Positions 44,382 to 52,726 of a DNA stretch of 64,000 bases are shown in pieces; the stretch's first letter is position 1; each line of letters begins with the position of its first letter. The position numbers and the translations under genes are program-made. The DNA comes from Pyrinomonadaceae bacterium (GTDB taxonomy: Bacteria; Acidobacteriota; Blastocatellia; Pyrinomonadales; Pyrinomonadaceae): assembly GCA_036277115.1 (NCBI GenBank), contig DASUNM010000021.1:186001-250000 (forward strand), in the 5' to 3' direction. The notes beneath the pieces were generated by a model. That model ran no database searches. It was not told the origin of the DNA and was given only the letters and a program-made list of their open reading frames with translations.

Positions 44382-45593
44382 TCACCCTTCCGCTCTCCCC
44401 TCCGCAGAGCCAACGGGCCTGCGGACTTCGGCGCGCGCGCACAGCTCGTCGAAAGCTGCGATGAACTGCGAGCTGTTGTGCGTCTCGCCAACCCACCGGC
44501 GACCTTCGCGTCCGAGCCGCAATCGCAGCTCGCGGTCTCCGAGCAGACGCCTTAAACCCTCGACGAATTTCGGCATTCCTTCAAGCCCGGTGCCGTCGAA
44601 GCGCCCGGTGTAGATGCCGAAGCGCGAGACCAACTCCGCTGGGTTCTGACAACTGATAACGGGCGTCGCGCAGGCAAGGGATTCAAGCATGCTAACCGCC
44701 ACCCCCTCATGAATGGAGGTGTTGACGAGCGCCCATGCCGACGCGAGCAACCGCAGCTTCTCCGCGCCGTCCACGTGCCCAAGCATTTGCACGTTGGCGG
44801 GCAAGTGTGTGGGTTGCCACGCGCCCTCGCCCTCGAAGTGGTTGTTACCCAGGAAAAGAAACTCGACTTCAGGGAACTGCCGGGCCAGCTCTGCAAACAG
44901 CCACGGGCGTTTGATCGGATCGAGGCGGCCGAGGAAGATGACACGAAGCCGCTCGCTCTTTGTCTCGCCGGCTGGGTTAATGTCTATCGGGTTCGGGAGG
45001 TGAAAGATCTGCGACGGAGTAGTGCGGTAAGTATCGTGTACTTTATCCGCCAAGTCCGTCGCCAGCGTCGCGAACAGAACAGGTCGCGCGAGTAGGCGCG
45101 ACGCGCGCACGATTACGCCGAGCGAGGTGCAGTTAATTTCGTCTATCCCCTGCGGCCGCGCGGGGCCGGCGCCGGGGATGCGGAGCGTGTTGATCTTCCG
45201 CACGTCGGCCGGCGGTCGCGGGTCGCGCACCCAGACGATGATTGGCGTCCGCGGCAATGCGCCTGCAAAGAAGCGGTAGCTCGGGCGGTAGTCAATCATC
45301 AACAACAAATCAAAACGCTCAGCTCGCAGTCGTCGCAAGTCCGACCGCCAAGTCACGCCTCGCGAAATCAAGCGAGTGTCATGGACCCAACTCTCAACCG
45401 CACCTTCGTTTAGTGGCAGCGTCCGGTTTAGAAAGACCGCGTCGATGCCATGTTCAGGGTGTTGGTGGAAGAAGTTCGCGACCTGCCGCGCCGCCCAACC
45501 GAACCCCCCGATCCCTCCCACCCCTTCAGCGAAGAATTCGTTAGCGACAATTCCGATCTTGATCCGCTTGAAAGTACGTTTACCAGTTCTCAT
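44382..45593 (-). CDS. Glycosyltransferase group 1 (GT4-like) protein
   Basis: GT-B enzyme of 403 residues. The N-terminal domain starts KIGIVANEFFAEGVGGIGGFGWAARQVANFF, with the Gly-rich loop typical of GT4. The C-terminal domain has RLRVIFLGRLDPIKRPWLFAELA, VQMLGHVDGAEKLRLLASAWALVNTSIHEGVAVSMLESLACATPVISC, the last containing the E-x7-E pattern. The start region is GC-rich and the first 9 residues are basic. Stop and next start are coupled. The donor could be any nucleotide sugar. It points away from the plus-strand GT4 gene with a 476-base gap that holds a sulfotransferase remnant. Confidence 0.9.
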   Translation of the reverse strand: MRTGKRTFKRIKIGIVANEFFAEGVGGIGGFGWAARQVANFFHQHPEHGIDAVFLNRTLPLNEGAVESWVHDTRLISRGVTWRSDLRRLRAERFDLLLMIDYRPSYRFFAGALPRTPIIVWVRDPRPPADVRKINTLRIPGAGPARPQGIDEINCTSLGVIVRASRLLARPVLFATLATDLADKVHDTYRTTPSQIFHLPNPIDINPAGETKSERLRVIFLGRLDPIKRPWLFAELARQFPEVEFLFLGNNHFEGEGAWQPTHLPANVQMLGHVDGAEKLRLLASAWALVNTSIHEGVAVSMLESLACATPVISCQNPAELVSRFGIYTGRFDGTGLEGMPKFVEGLRRLLGDRELRLRLGREGRRWVGETHNSSQFIAAFDELCARAEVRRPVGSAEGRAEG

Positions 45594-45830
45594 AGTGAGC
45601 TAAGCGGGAAGCTGCGTTCACGCATTTGGGTGATCCATCTTTCATTGCTTCCGAAAATAGCGGACGAGTGTGAACAAGCGCCAGAGAGACGGAGTCCCTC
45701 GCTGGTAGTATCAACCAGAAGCCAAGATCTTGCAGCCAATCCCGCCAAACCAGCGCCGCGGATACAGTCTTAACCTCTCAGCCCAACGACTCGTGCGCGG
45801 CCGCTGAAAGGAGAATTCCTCTGTGGTAGC

Positions 45831-46000
45831 ATGCGCCGAACCGGCGCGTTTGGTAAAAGTGGCACGATGGCGCTCCATCGCTATCTCAACCGGCATCCGG
45901 AAATTTAACTGAGTCATCCCAAAGAATTCAGGTTCTTTCAGTTTGAGCGGATGCTGGAGCTGCCTCATTGGCTCAAGCGACCTTGTTCCCAATCCTTACG
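45831..46000 (+). pseudogene. Sulfotransferase remnant
   Basis: In one plus-strand frame the sequence reads GAFGKSGTMALHRYLNRHPE, which matches the PAPS-binding 5-prime phosphosulfate loop of bacterial sulfotransferases. It then meets a TAA (45906) and continues in the same frame as LSHPKEFRFFQFE, equivalent to the conserved Lys-Glu-Pro-x-Phe-Phe strand that follows in intact enzymes. No further sulfotransferase motif is present and the frame runs into the next gene. I infer a decayed sulfotransferase from the glycosyltransferase cluster. The flanking gap 45594-45830 shows nothing else. Confidence 0.5.
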
Positions 46001-46069
46001 CTTTATAGTGTTCAGGCCCTTAAGATCGCACAGCATTGAAGAGTTTGGCGATCTGATTCCACTGTCGTT

Positions 46070-47185
46070 ATGCGTATATGCATCGTCAGAAACGGCCCGG
46101 TGACCTATTCGGAGACTTTCATCCGAAAGCATGTCACAGACCTCCCGGCTGAAACGGTGCTGTTAGATGATTGGCCCCCGTGGGCGAAATCGGCGTCGCT
46201 ATGGGAGAAGAGCTTGCCGGGCCGTGCCTATCATCGTGCGCAACGCGTGCTTTTCCCCGATCGATATGAGCGGTGTATTACCTCGGCTTACGTTGAATTC
46301 TTCCGGCGACAGCAAATTGAGGTCGTGCTTGCGGAATATGGGCCCACCGGAGTCGCCGTCCTGGGGGCGTGCCGGAAATTAAACCTGCCACTCGTCGTTC
46401 ACTTTCACGGATACGATATGAGTGAGCGGTGGGTGTTAGAGCGCTATGCTCAGGGCTATTCGGTGATGTTCAGGCAGGCGGCAGCGTTGATCGCGGTGTC
46501 CCGCGAAATGCAAAGAACGTTGATTGACATGGGCGCGCCGCCCGAGCGAGTGCATTACAATCCGTGCGGAGTTGATTGCGAATTTTTCCATGGAGCCAGG
46601 CCGTCCGAGTCTCCTCCGCACGTGCTAACCGTCGGACGCTTCGTCGAAAAGAAAGGGCCACAATTAACACTCGTAGCCTTTGCCGATGTGGTGAAGGCAT
46701 ACCCGGAAGCGCGTCTGCGCATGATTGGCGATGGGCCACTGTTCGCGGAGTGCCTGACACTCGTGGGAAGGCTTGCGATTGAACGCGCCGTAACTTTTCT
46801 GGGCACCCAACCTCACCATGTCGTGGCCGATGAGATGAGGCGCGCGCGTCTCTTTGCCCAGCACTCCATCGAAGCCGCTTCGGGTGCCATGGAAGGCACA
46901 CCCGTCGCTCTTCTCGAAGCCGGCGCTAGCGGTCTCCCAGTCGTGGCCACGTATCATGGTGGTATTCCCGATGCGGTCATACCCAATCAAACAGGCCTGC
47001 TCGTCAAGGAGCGAGACGTTGCCGGAATGGCCGACCAAATGCTTCGCTTGTTACGCGATCCTTTGCTTGCCGCAGAGTTGGGCGAAGCTGCCAGACGGCG
47101 GGTTGAGATGAATTTCTCGTCAGCTCGTAGCATCAACGCGCTTTGGACAATCATCAAAGATTGCAGCGTTAGCAAACCGAATTGA
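46070..47185 (+). CDS. Glycosyltransferase family 4 protein
   Basis: GT-B enzyme of 371 residues. The N-terminal domain begins MRICIVRNGPVTYSETFIRKHVTDLP, a motif seen in colanic-acid type GT4 enzymes (SETFI), with VVHFHGYDMS and LIAVSREMQRTLIDMGAP. The C-terminal domain has VLTVGRFVEKKGPQLTLVAFADV, EARLRMIGDGPLF, and FAQHSIEAASGAMEGTPVALLEAGASGLPVVATYHGGIPDAV, containing the E-x7-E nucleotide-sugar motif. This is a canonical retaining GT4. The gene ends 29 bases before the convergent tRNA-Leu. A weak promoter (TTGTTC, TATAGT) lies about 60-85 bases upstream. Confidence 0.92.
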   Translation: MRICIVRNGPVTYSETFIRKHVTDLPAETVLLDDWPPWAKSASLWEKSLPGRAYHRAQRVLFPDRYERCITSAYVEFFRRQQIEVVLAEYGPTGVAVLGACRKLNLPLVVHFHGYDMSERWVLERYAQGYSVMFRQAAALIAVSREMQRTLIDMGAPPERVHYNPCGVDCEFFHGARPSESPPHVLTVGRFVEKKGPQLTLVAFADVVKAYPEARLRMIGDGPLFAECLTLVGRLAIERAVTFLGTQPHHVVADEMRRARLFAQHSIEAASGAMEGTPVALLEAGASGLPVVATYHGGIPDAVIPNQTGLLVKERDVAGMADQMLRLLRDPLLAAELGEAARRRVEMNFSSARSINALWTIIKDCSVSKPN

Positions 47186-47214
47186 TGCTTCGATGTCAGC
47201 TCGAATGGAAGAGT

Positions 47215-47300
47215 TGGTGCCGAGGGTGGGACTCGAACCCACACGACCTTACGGTCAACGGATTTTAAGTCCGTAGCGTCTGCCATTCCGCCACCCCGGC
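47215..47300 (-). tRNA. tRNA-Leu (UAA)
   Basis: On the minus strand the acceptor stem GCCGGGG pairs with CCTCGGC (one G-U), the D-arm has GGCGGAATGGCAGAC, the anticodon stem-loop CGGACTTAAAATCCG carries TAA, the long variable arm GACC-GTAA-GGTC marks a class II tRNA, the T-loop is GTTCGAGTC and CCA is encoded. All elements fit leucine. It borders the glycosyltransferase region. Confidence 0.97.
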
Positions 47301-47454
47301 AATCCGCAAAAAGATACCACGCAGCTTCATTGTGTCAGAAGTCCAGTTGTCGTTGGCCACCACCGAATGCCACCGTTTTGGTTACGGCAGCATACTCGCC
47401 CTTCTGACCACATCGTGGCGGTGGTAAAATGCCAGCCGCTTCGTGAGTCTTGCC

Positions 47455-47940
47455 ATGCCGATGACTGAAGAGCAGGAAGTTTTCGTAAAACACATTCAGA
47501 AGAAGGGGTTGAAGCGCACCGCGCAGCGCGACCTGATTCTGGATGTGTTCCTGCGCACCGAAGGTCACATGTCCGGCGAAGACCTTTACCGGTTGGTGCA
47601 AGCACAGGATCCGAGCGTGGGGCAGACGACAGTCTATCGAACGCTGCGATTGCTGATGGAAGCCGGGCTGGCGCGCGAGGTGCGCTTCGGCGACGGCCGC
47701 GCGCATTACGAGCACCATTACAAACATGAGCATCACGACCACATGATTTGCTCTGAGTGCCACAAGGTCATCGAGTTTTATTCCCCGGAACTGGAAGCAA
47801 TTCAGGATGCGATGGCCGCCAAGCATCGATTTGAGCTCACCGAGCATCTCTTGCGGATGATTGGTGTTTGTTATGACTGTCGAAAGGCCCGTATACCGAG
47901 CGTGAAGAAGACCCCGACTTCGCGCGCTGCCGCCCGCTAA
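47455..47940 (+). CDS. Fur-family metalloregulator
   Basis: Protein of about 161 residues with the Fur layout. The winged helix spans KKGLKRTAQRDLILDVFLRTEGHMSGEDLY and QTTVYRTLRLLMEAGL. The metal-sensing hinge reads FGDGRAHYEHHYKHEHHDHMICSECHKVIEF, with the His-rich regulatory site, and the structural zinc site is formed by CSEC and CYDC. The spacing is closest to Fur proper, but PerR, Zur and Mur share these motifs and the metal cannot be decided. I use the first ATG; a GTG four codons upstream is possible. The M28 gene starts four bases after the stop and may be coupled. Confidence 0.92.
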   Translation: MPMTEEQEVFVKHIQKKGLKRTAQRDLILDVFLRTEGHMSGEDLYRLVQAQDPSVGQTTVYRTLRLLMEAGLAREVRFGDGRAHYEHHYKHEHHDHMICSECHKVIEFYSPELEAIQDAMAAKHRFELTEHLLRMIGVCYDCRKARIPSVKKTPTSRAAAR

Positions 47941-47944
47941 CCTG

Positions 47945-48985
47945 ATGACTCAAACTCGCCGCCAACTCATTCAATTCTCCAGAAGTCCTGTGCGATTTTT
48001 CACCGTTGCGTTCGCGCTGATTCTGCCGCTGTCGCTGCTCGGTTGTCCCAGTACCAATAACAAGCCGACAAACATTGGAACTGTGAATTCGCCTGAGCCA
48101 AAGTCGGGTTCCGACTTTGACGGCAATCGTGCTTTTGAACACGTGCGCAAACAGGTTGAGTTCGGCCCGCGGCCTGCGGGCTCGGCCGAATTAGAGAAAA
48201 CGCGCGGTTACATCGTCGATCAGCTGAAGTCGTACGGGCTCAACGTCATGGCCGACGAGTTTCAAGCGACGACGCCGCAAGGCCAGAAGAAGATGGTGAA
48301 TGTCACGGCTGAACTCGCCGGTGAATCAGCTGACGTCATCATTATCTCAAGTCACTACGACACCAAGTACTTCAAAGACATCAAGTTTGTCGGCGCGAAT
48401 GACGGCGGATCTTCAACCGGAGCAGTGATTGAAATCGCGCGCGTGCTGGCCGCGAAACCAAAACCGAAATTCACTTACTGGTTCGTTTTCTTCGATGGGG
48501 AAGAACCGTTTTGCGAGGACTGGGATACTTGTCAGAACCCGAATCCTGCAGATCCCGGCAATGAACTTCCGGATAACACGTACGGCAGCCGCCATTACGT
48601 CACTCAGCTGATAGCGAAAAATGAGCTGAAGCGCCTGCGCTCGATGATCTTGCTCGACATCGTGGGCTATAAAGATCTGAAGTTCGGGCGTCCGGCTTTA
48701 AGTTCGAAATGGCTTGTCGATCTAATTTGGCAGACCGCAAAGCAAGCCGGCTACGGCTCACAGTTCACTGACGCTTACGAAGGCGTCAGTGACGACGACC
48801 ATGCACCGTTCCTGCGCGCGGGCGTCGATGCGGTCGATATCATTCAGCTGGGAACCTATCCTTACTGGCACACCAAGGAAGACACCCTCGATAAAGTTTC
48901 GGCGAAGAGTTTGAAAGCGGTCGGCGACGCGATGATTCTGAGTTTGCCGAAGATCGAAGAACGAATTCGAACCCACGCAAAGTAG
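47945..48985 (+). CDS. M28-family metallopeptidase, lipoprotein
   Basis: Protein of 346 residues with an N-terminal membrane segment and a lipobox LLGC (Cys34), so it is probably anchored to a membrane outside the cytoplasm. The M28 metal ligands are visible: SSHYDTK (His, then Asp), GANDGGSSTG (Asp), FFDGEEPF (catalytic Glu pair), and YPYWHTKEDT (His). An inserted Cys-containing loop (CEDWDTCQNPNP) and the NTYGSRHYV segment resemble glutaminyl-peptide cyclotransferases, which share this fold; aminopeptidase and cyclase activity cannot be separated by eye. It starts four bases after fur. Nothing suggests metal regulation beyond this adjacency. Confidence 0.88.
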   Translation: MTQTRRQLIQFSRSPVRFFTVAFALILPLSLLGCPSTNNKPTNIGTVNSPEPKSGSDFDGNRAFEHVRKQVEFGPRPAGSAELEKTRGYIVDQLKSYGLNVMADEFQATTPQGQKKMVNVTAELAGESADVIIISSHYDTKYFKDIKFVGANDGGSSTGAVIEIARVLAAKPKPKFTYWFVFFDGEEPFCEDWDTCQNPNPADPGNELPDNTYGSRHYVTQLIAKNELKRLRSMILLDIVGYKDLKFGRPALSSKWLVDLIWQTAKQAGYGSQFTDAYEGVSDDDHAPFLRAGVDAVDIIQLGTYPYWHTKEDTLDKVSAKSLKAVGDAMILSLPKIEERIRTHAK

Positions 48986-49123
48986 TCAGGCCACGCTTCT
49001 CGACAGCATCGGTCCCTGGAAAACTCTTGGATGGCATTGTGTTTGCTCCTCACGGTGCCTGATGGAATGTTGTCTTAATAGAGTGCAGATAAGTTCCGAG
49101 CGCTGACGCAAGTTAAAACAAAA

Positions 49124-49663
49124 ATGAAAATTCTGTTCGCGATTGTTTGCGCGTTGGGAGTCTTGTCCGTGGCTACGGAGGCGACTGCTCAACGGCGTCG
49201 AACAAGCCGGCCGACTGCACGGACGCAACGATCGACACCACCTGCGCCCCCGGCCCAACCCATGCCCGTTCTTCCGGACATCAGAAACGATCCGGATGTG
49301 GAAGCTGCGGACATAGCCATCATCGCGAATATTACGGCCGAATCGCTGCGATTCGACGCCATCGCCAATTCCACCGTTGAGTTTCTCGACAAGTCCAAAA
49401 ACCAGACGATTTGGCAGGTTGAGCGATTCAATCTGCCCGACAAACTCGAGCCCGGCGTGACCTACCGAAACATTGGCATTCGTTTGAAGATAACCAGCCG
49501 GCTGGCTGATATTGAACGTATCGTGGCAGAAGCGCTCGGCGAAATTCCCATTACTGAAAATAGCGAACCACCAAAGGCGCCGTCGCCAGCAAATACTCCT
49601 GTTAACGCTCCACCACCGGCGACCCCGGCTGGCGCGACTAATAGTCAGAAGGGTAAGCCGTGA
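49124..49663 (+). CDS. Exported protein of unknown function
   Basis: Protein of 179 residues that I do not recognise. It has a signal peptide (KILFAIVCALGVLSVATEATAQ), an Arg/Thr/Pro-rich linker, a compact domain (about 46-140; RNDPDVEAADIAIIANITAESLRFD to RLADIERIVAEALGE) with alternating hydrophobics, and a Pro/Ala-rich tail. The stop overlaps the next gene's GTG (GTGA), so it is co-translated with a lipoprotein. A similar architecture of short domain and disordered tails occurs in the third gene of the group, suggesting a common cell-envelope setting. The 138-base gap before it shows nothing. Confidence 0.75.
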   Translation: MKILFAIVCALGVLSVATEATAQRRRTSRPTARTQRSTPPAPPAQPMPVLPDIRNDPDVEAADIAIIANITAESLRFDAIANSTVEFLDKSKNQTIWQVERFNLPDKLEPGVTYRNIGIRLKITSRLADIERIVAEALGEIPITENSEPPKAPSPANTPVNAPPPATPAGATNSQKGKP

Positions 49664-50019
49664 ATTTCATATCTCGAATCGTTTCAATTTCGGCAATCGT
49701 GGCGGCGGCGGCGGTGGGCTGTGCCAGCCAACAGAAACTTCCTCCCACTCCCGATCCTGTTCAGCGCGTAAGCGCAGAAGAAACCTTTGATTTGAATATT
49801 GTTGAGCGCCGTATTACTGAGAACGATTTTTTCGCGGCGACTTCGGTCGGGTTGGACAGCCGCGAAGGGAAGAACCTGAGCATGAATGTGGGGGTCGAGG
49901 TGCGTGCCGGAAAAATTGATGTGTTAATGCGCAATGTCACCGGCACCGTTCGCTTCCGTGGCTCAATTCAAAAAGTTCTGGATCGCTTAAACTCACGCCC
50001 CGCGCGTCCCCCGCGCTGA
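49660..50019 (+). CDS. Small lipoprotein of unknown function
   Basis: Protein of 119 residues starting at GTG, overlapping the previous stop by four bases. A signal peptide with lipobox AVGC (Cys21) predicts a lipoprotein; Ser at position +3 of the mature form is compatible with outer-membrane sorting by analogy with proteobacteria. The mature part contains DLNIVERRITENDFFAATSVGLDSREGKNLSMNVGVEVRAGKIDVLMRNVTGTVRF, an alternating beta-strand pattern. I know no family. Position between two exported proteins suggests an envelope complex, which is inference only. Confidence 0.75.
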   Translation: MNFISRIVSISAIVAAAAVGCASQQKLPPTPDPVQRVSAEETFDLNIVERRITENDFFAATSVGLDSREGKNLSMNVGVEVRAGKIDVLMRNVTGTVRFRGSIQKVLDRLNSRPARPPR

Positions 50020-50080
50020 ATTGCTTTTTCGAAACGTTGGCCCCCTCCATTTGAAACCCTGGACCAAACCTGGAGGATAC

Positions 50081-50962
50081 ATGAATCACCTGAGGAGCCT
50101 CGCCCTTTGCGGCGCCTGTGTTTTGCTGGCGAGCATCGCCGCAGTGGCGCAAACACCTACAACAACCACCGGATCAACGGACGCGTCAATCACCAGCGGC
50201 AGCACACGGAATAACCAACAGCAACCGCGGCCTTCGCCGACACCAGTCACGCCCGTGCGCCCGCTGACGCAGGAAGAGCGCACGCGCCAGCAGGAGTCTA
50301 GCGCCCGTCGTCGTCAGGAAGCCGCGACTGGTGATCCTGATGTATTGCTCGACGTGCCAAACCTGTCGGTGGACGAGATCAATCTCGAGGTCGACAATTT
50401 GAAGGCGAAGGTATCGCTGGATGCGCGCCTGGCGAATCTGCTGGCTCTATCGGCCGGTGCTGACGTGAGCATCGACAAGGTGAAGCTCAACATTAAAGGA
50501 GTCAAAGCCGAAGTCTTACTGAAGGTCAGACTCGATAACGTGGCGCAGATTATCGACCGCACGCTCACGACGATTGATCGCAATCCGCAGATCCTCGAAC
50601 GCTTATTGCAGACGGTAGACAAGACCGTTGACACCGTTGGCGGTGTCGCGAACACAGCGCTTCAACCCGGCGGCGTGTTAAGCCAGACGGTTAATACGCT
50701 TGGCCAAACCGTTCAGCGCACTGTCGACACGACCGGAAACATTGTCGAGCGGACATTGGATACGGCCGGGAAAGCCGTCGATTCGAAAACGATCGGCAAT
50801 GTCTCGAGTTTGCGAGTTTTGTCTGAAACAACGAACTCTGCGGGACAGACGGTGCGGCGCGTTCAGGACAGCGGCGGCAGCGTTATCGAAGTCCTACTCG
50901 ATAATGCGGGAAAGGTACTCAGCACTAAAGTATTGAGTCGCGGCAGCCAACCAAATCAATAG
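50081..50962 (+). CDS. Exported helical-repeat protein of unknown function
   Basis: Protein of 293 residues. I start at the ATG with TGGAGGAT upstream, which directly begins a signal peptide (MNHLRSLALCGACVLLASIAAVAQ). A Thr/Ser/Pro-rich linker (about 25-75) leads to a domain with regular hydrophobic spacing, then about 11-residue repeats of the form TVDKTVDTVGG, TVNTLGQTVQRTVDT, TGNIVERTLDTAGKAV, like amphipathic helices that lie on membranes or form coils. No catalytic motif is present. It follows the small lipoprotein by 61 bases and ends before a strong terminator, closing the three-gene group. Confidence 0.75.
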   Translation: MNHLRSLALCGACVLLASIAAVAQTPTTTTGSTDASITSGSTRNNQQQPRPSPTPVTPVRPLTQEERTRQQESSARRRQEAATGDPDVLLDVPNLSVDEINLEVDNLKAKVSLDARLANLLALSAGADVSIDKVKLNIKGVKAEVLLKVRLDNVAQIIDRTLTTIDRNPQILERLLQTVDKTVDTVGGVANTALQPGGVLSQTVNTLGQTVQRTVDTTGNIVERTLDTAGKAVDSKTIGNVSSLRVLSETTNSAGQTVRRVQDSGGSVIEVLLDNAGKVLSTKVLSRGSQPNQ

Positions 50963-51020
50963 AAGGACGGTAACGAGGAGGAAACCCGAGGATTAGGAAT
51001 GGGGGACTTCTGCGTGGCTT

Positions 51021-51050
51021 AGAGGCGGGCTCCTGCCCGCCTCTTTCTTT
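51021..51050 (+). terminator. Rho-independent terminator
   Basis: Perfect 10-bp GC-rich stem AGAGGCGGGC / GCCCGCCTCT with a four-base loop and a TTCTTT tail, placed after the exported three-gene group. It probably also shields the convergent dehydrogenase gene. Confidence 0.8.
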
Positions 51051-51081
51051 GTAGTAGCAACCTGCGGGAGTAGCCCGTCCG

Positions 51082-52230
51082 CTAAACTGTCGATGACAGC
51101 TTTCGCAGTTTCTCTTCAACCGCGGCGCCGACCTCGCTGCAGCGAGAAGCTTTCTCCTCGCCAATCAAATCGTACGTCAGTGTCTGGCCTTCGCTGAGCA
51201 GTTCCGACACCGCGACCTCCACTTTCGCAGCCGCGCGCAGCAGCCGCTCGTCATCGTGACGCTGCCCCAGCCAGTCGAGCATCATTTGCATCGAGAGCAC
51301 CGCCGCGAGCGGATTCGCTTTGTCCTTACCCGCATGCTTCGGTGCGCTGCCGTGAATCGGTTCGAACATCGCATGCTCGTCGCCGATGTTGCCGCCAACC
51401 GCCAGGCCTAATCCGCCGGCGGTCGTCGCACCGTTGTCGCTGATGATGTCGCCCGCCAAATTAGGCGCGACTACGACGTCATACCATTCAGGATTACGAA
51501 TCTGCCACTGACAGAACGCATCGACGTAAGCGTAATCAAGCGTGATGTCGGGAAACTCGCTTTGGCCGACTTCGCGGAAGACTTCGCGGAAAAAGCGATG
51601 GGCGCCGATGATGTTCGACTTTTCAACGCAGGTAACTTTTTTCTGTTTGTTTCGCCGGCGCGCCAGGTTGAAAGCGTAGCGCACGACGCGTTCGGTCGCG
51701 CGGCGCGTAATGCGAATCGGCGTGACACGCCCGCCGTCGATATCGCTGGTCTCGCCTGTGTACGCATCTTCGGTGTTCTCGCGAATCACGACGTAATCGA
51801 CCTTGCCCGGTTCCCAAACCTGCTTTAGCTCGCCGTGGATCTTGTGCTTCACTCCGGGATAGAGCTTGACCGGCCGCACGTTCGCGTACAGATCAAGTTT
51901 CTGCCTATTGAGAATCACCTGCGCAAAGCCCGCTAACTGAGGCTCTGGATATGGTTTACCCGGCTTCGTGAAAACCGTTTTCCCGTCGATATCGTGACCG
52001 ACCGCGCCGAGCAGAACTGCGTCTGCAGCCTGACACTTTTCAAACGAACCCTCGGGCCACTCGATCTCGTGTTCCGCGTAGTAGTGGCCGCCGCAGGGAA
52101 TCTCTTCGATCTGAAAGTTGATTTGAAACAGCTCGCCGGCCGCACGCAAGACGCGCAGAGCCTGCGCCAAAACCTCAGGACCAATTCCGTCTCCGGGTAA
52201 AGCTACGATTGAATAGGATTGTTTTGCCAT
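51082..52230 (-). CDS. Isocitrate / isopropylmalate dehydrogenase family protein
   Basis: NAD(P)-dependent decarboxylating dehydrogenase of 382 residues. It shows PGDGIGPEVLAQALRVL, LLGAVGHDI, LDLYANVRPVKLYPG, VVIRENTEDAYTGE (substrate-binding Arg and Glu), CVEKSNI (catalytic Lys) and the PNLAGDIISDNGATTAGGLG metal-binding Asp pair. The RENTEDAYTG pattern is nearer isocitrate or homoisocitrate dehydrogenases than LeuB, but the exact substrate is uncertain, so I give no gene symbol. It is monocistronic as far as I can see and no leucine genes are near. Its ATG and a possible ATG of the divergent TfoX-like gene overlap at CATG. Confidence 0.88.
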   Translation of the reverse strand: MAKQSYSIVALPGDGIGPEVLAQALRVLRAAGELFQINFQIEEIPCGGHYYAEHEIEWPEGSFEKCQAADAVLLGAVGHDIDGKTVFTKPGKPYPEPQLAGFAQVILNRQKLDLYANVRPVKLYPGVKHKIHGELKQVWEPGKVDYVVIRENTEDAYTGETSDIDGGRVTPIRITRRATERVVRYAFNLARRRNKQKKVTCVEKSNIIGAHRFFREVFREVGQSEFPDITLDYAYVDAFCQWQIRNPEWYDVVVAPNLAGDIISDNGATTAGGLGLAVGGNIGDEHAMFEPIHGSAPKHAGKDKANPLAAVLSMQMMLDWLGQRHDDERLLRAAAKVEVAVSELLSEGQTLTYDLIGEEKASRCSEVGAAVEEKLRKLSSTV

Positions 52231-52318
52231 GGTTCAAAAAGAAATTGACTATAAGCGACGGGTGAAAGAATCGACAAGAAGCGCGGCCGGCGTTACAGTA
52301 GCGACTCCGGTCAGGTTT

Positions 52319-52723
52319 ATGCGTCGAGTTCAGAAAGGCACTCGCAAGTCATCAGCGAATCCGAGACCAACGCTTCGGCGTGCATCTGAAGAGATCAAGC
52401 GGTTCGCCGCCTTGCTTGAGAACGAAATTCTTGCGTGGCCGGATGTGAGCTCACGCCCGATGTTCGGCTTCACGGGCCTATACCACGGCCAGAAAATTTT
52501 TGCCGCGCTGCCACGCACGCGTGCGATCGACATTCCGAACAGCATCGCGTTCCGCTTAAGCAGGCGTTCCCGCGACATCACTGAGAAGATGAAGAAAGAC
52601 GAGCGAGTCATCACATCGACGCCCGGTGGGAAGTGGATTTCCTTCATCGTCGAATCAGAAACGGATATTCACGACGCTTTGCAGTGGCTCAGTCATGCCT
52701 ACGCCGACGCGGTCAAAAATTGA
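52319..52723 (+). CDS. TfoX/Sxy N-terminal-like domain protein
   Basis: Small protein of about 134 residues. The recognisable core is LAWPDVSSRPMFGFTGLYHGQKIFAALPRTRAIDIPNSIAFRLS, which fits the N-terminal TfoX/YjbR-like fold with its MFG and FA strands. The C-terminal part, TPGGKWISFIVESETDIHDALQWLSHAYADA, completes the small alpha/beta unit. Function unknown; TfoX regulates competence in gamma-proteobacteria, but single-domain relatives are not characterised. I start at an ATG that leaves room for a promoter; a start at 52229 would overlap the ATG of the divergent dehydrogenase. cinA follows four bases downstream. Confidence 0.72.
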   Translation: MRRVQKGTRKSSANPRPTLRRASEEIKRFAALLENEILAWPDVSSRPMFGFTGLYHGQKIFAALPRTRAIDIPNSIAFRLSRRSRDITEKMKKDERVITSTPGGKWISFIVESETDIHDALQWLSHAYADAVKN

Positions 52724-52726
52724 CGT

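Noticed and set aside
45711..45992. 93-codon minus-strand frame in the glycosyltransferase gap
   Set aside because: The plus strand of the same DNA shows sulfotransferase motifs, which explains the sequence better.
47215..47300. tRNA-Leu as an att site of an integrated element
   Set aside because: The tRNA is intact, but no integrase and no partial copy of its 3-prime end was found in the window.
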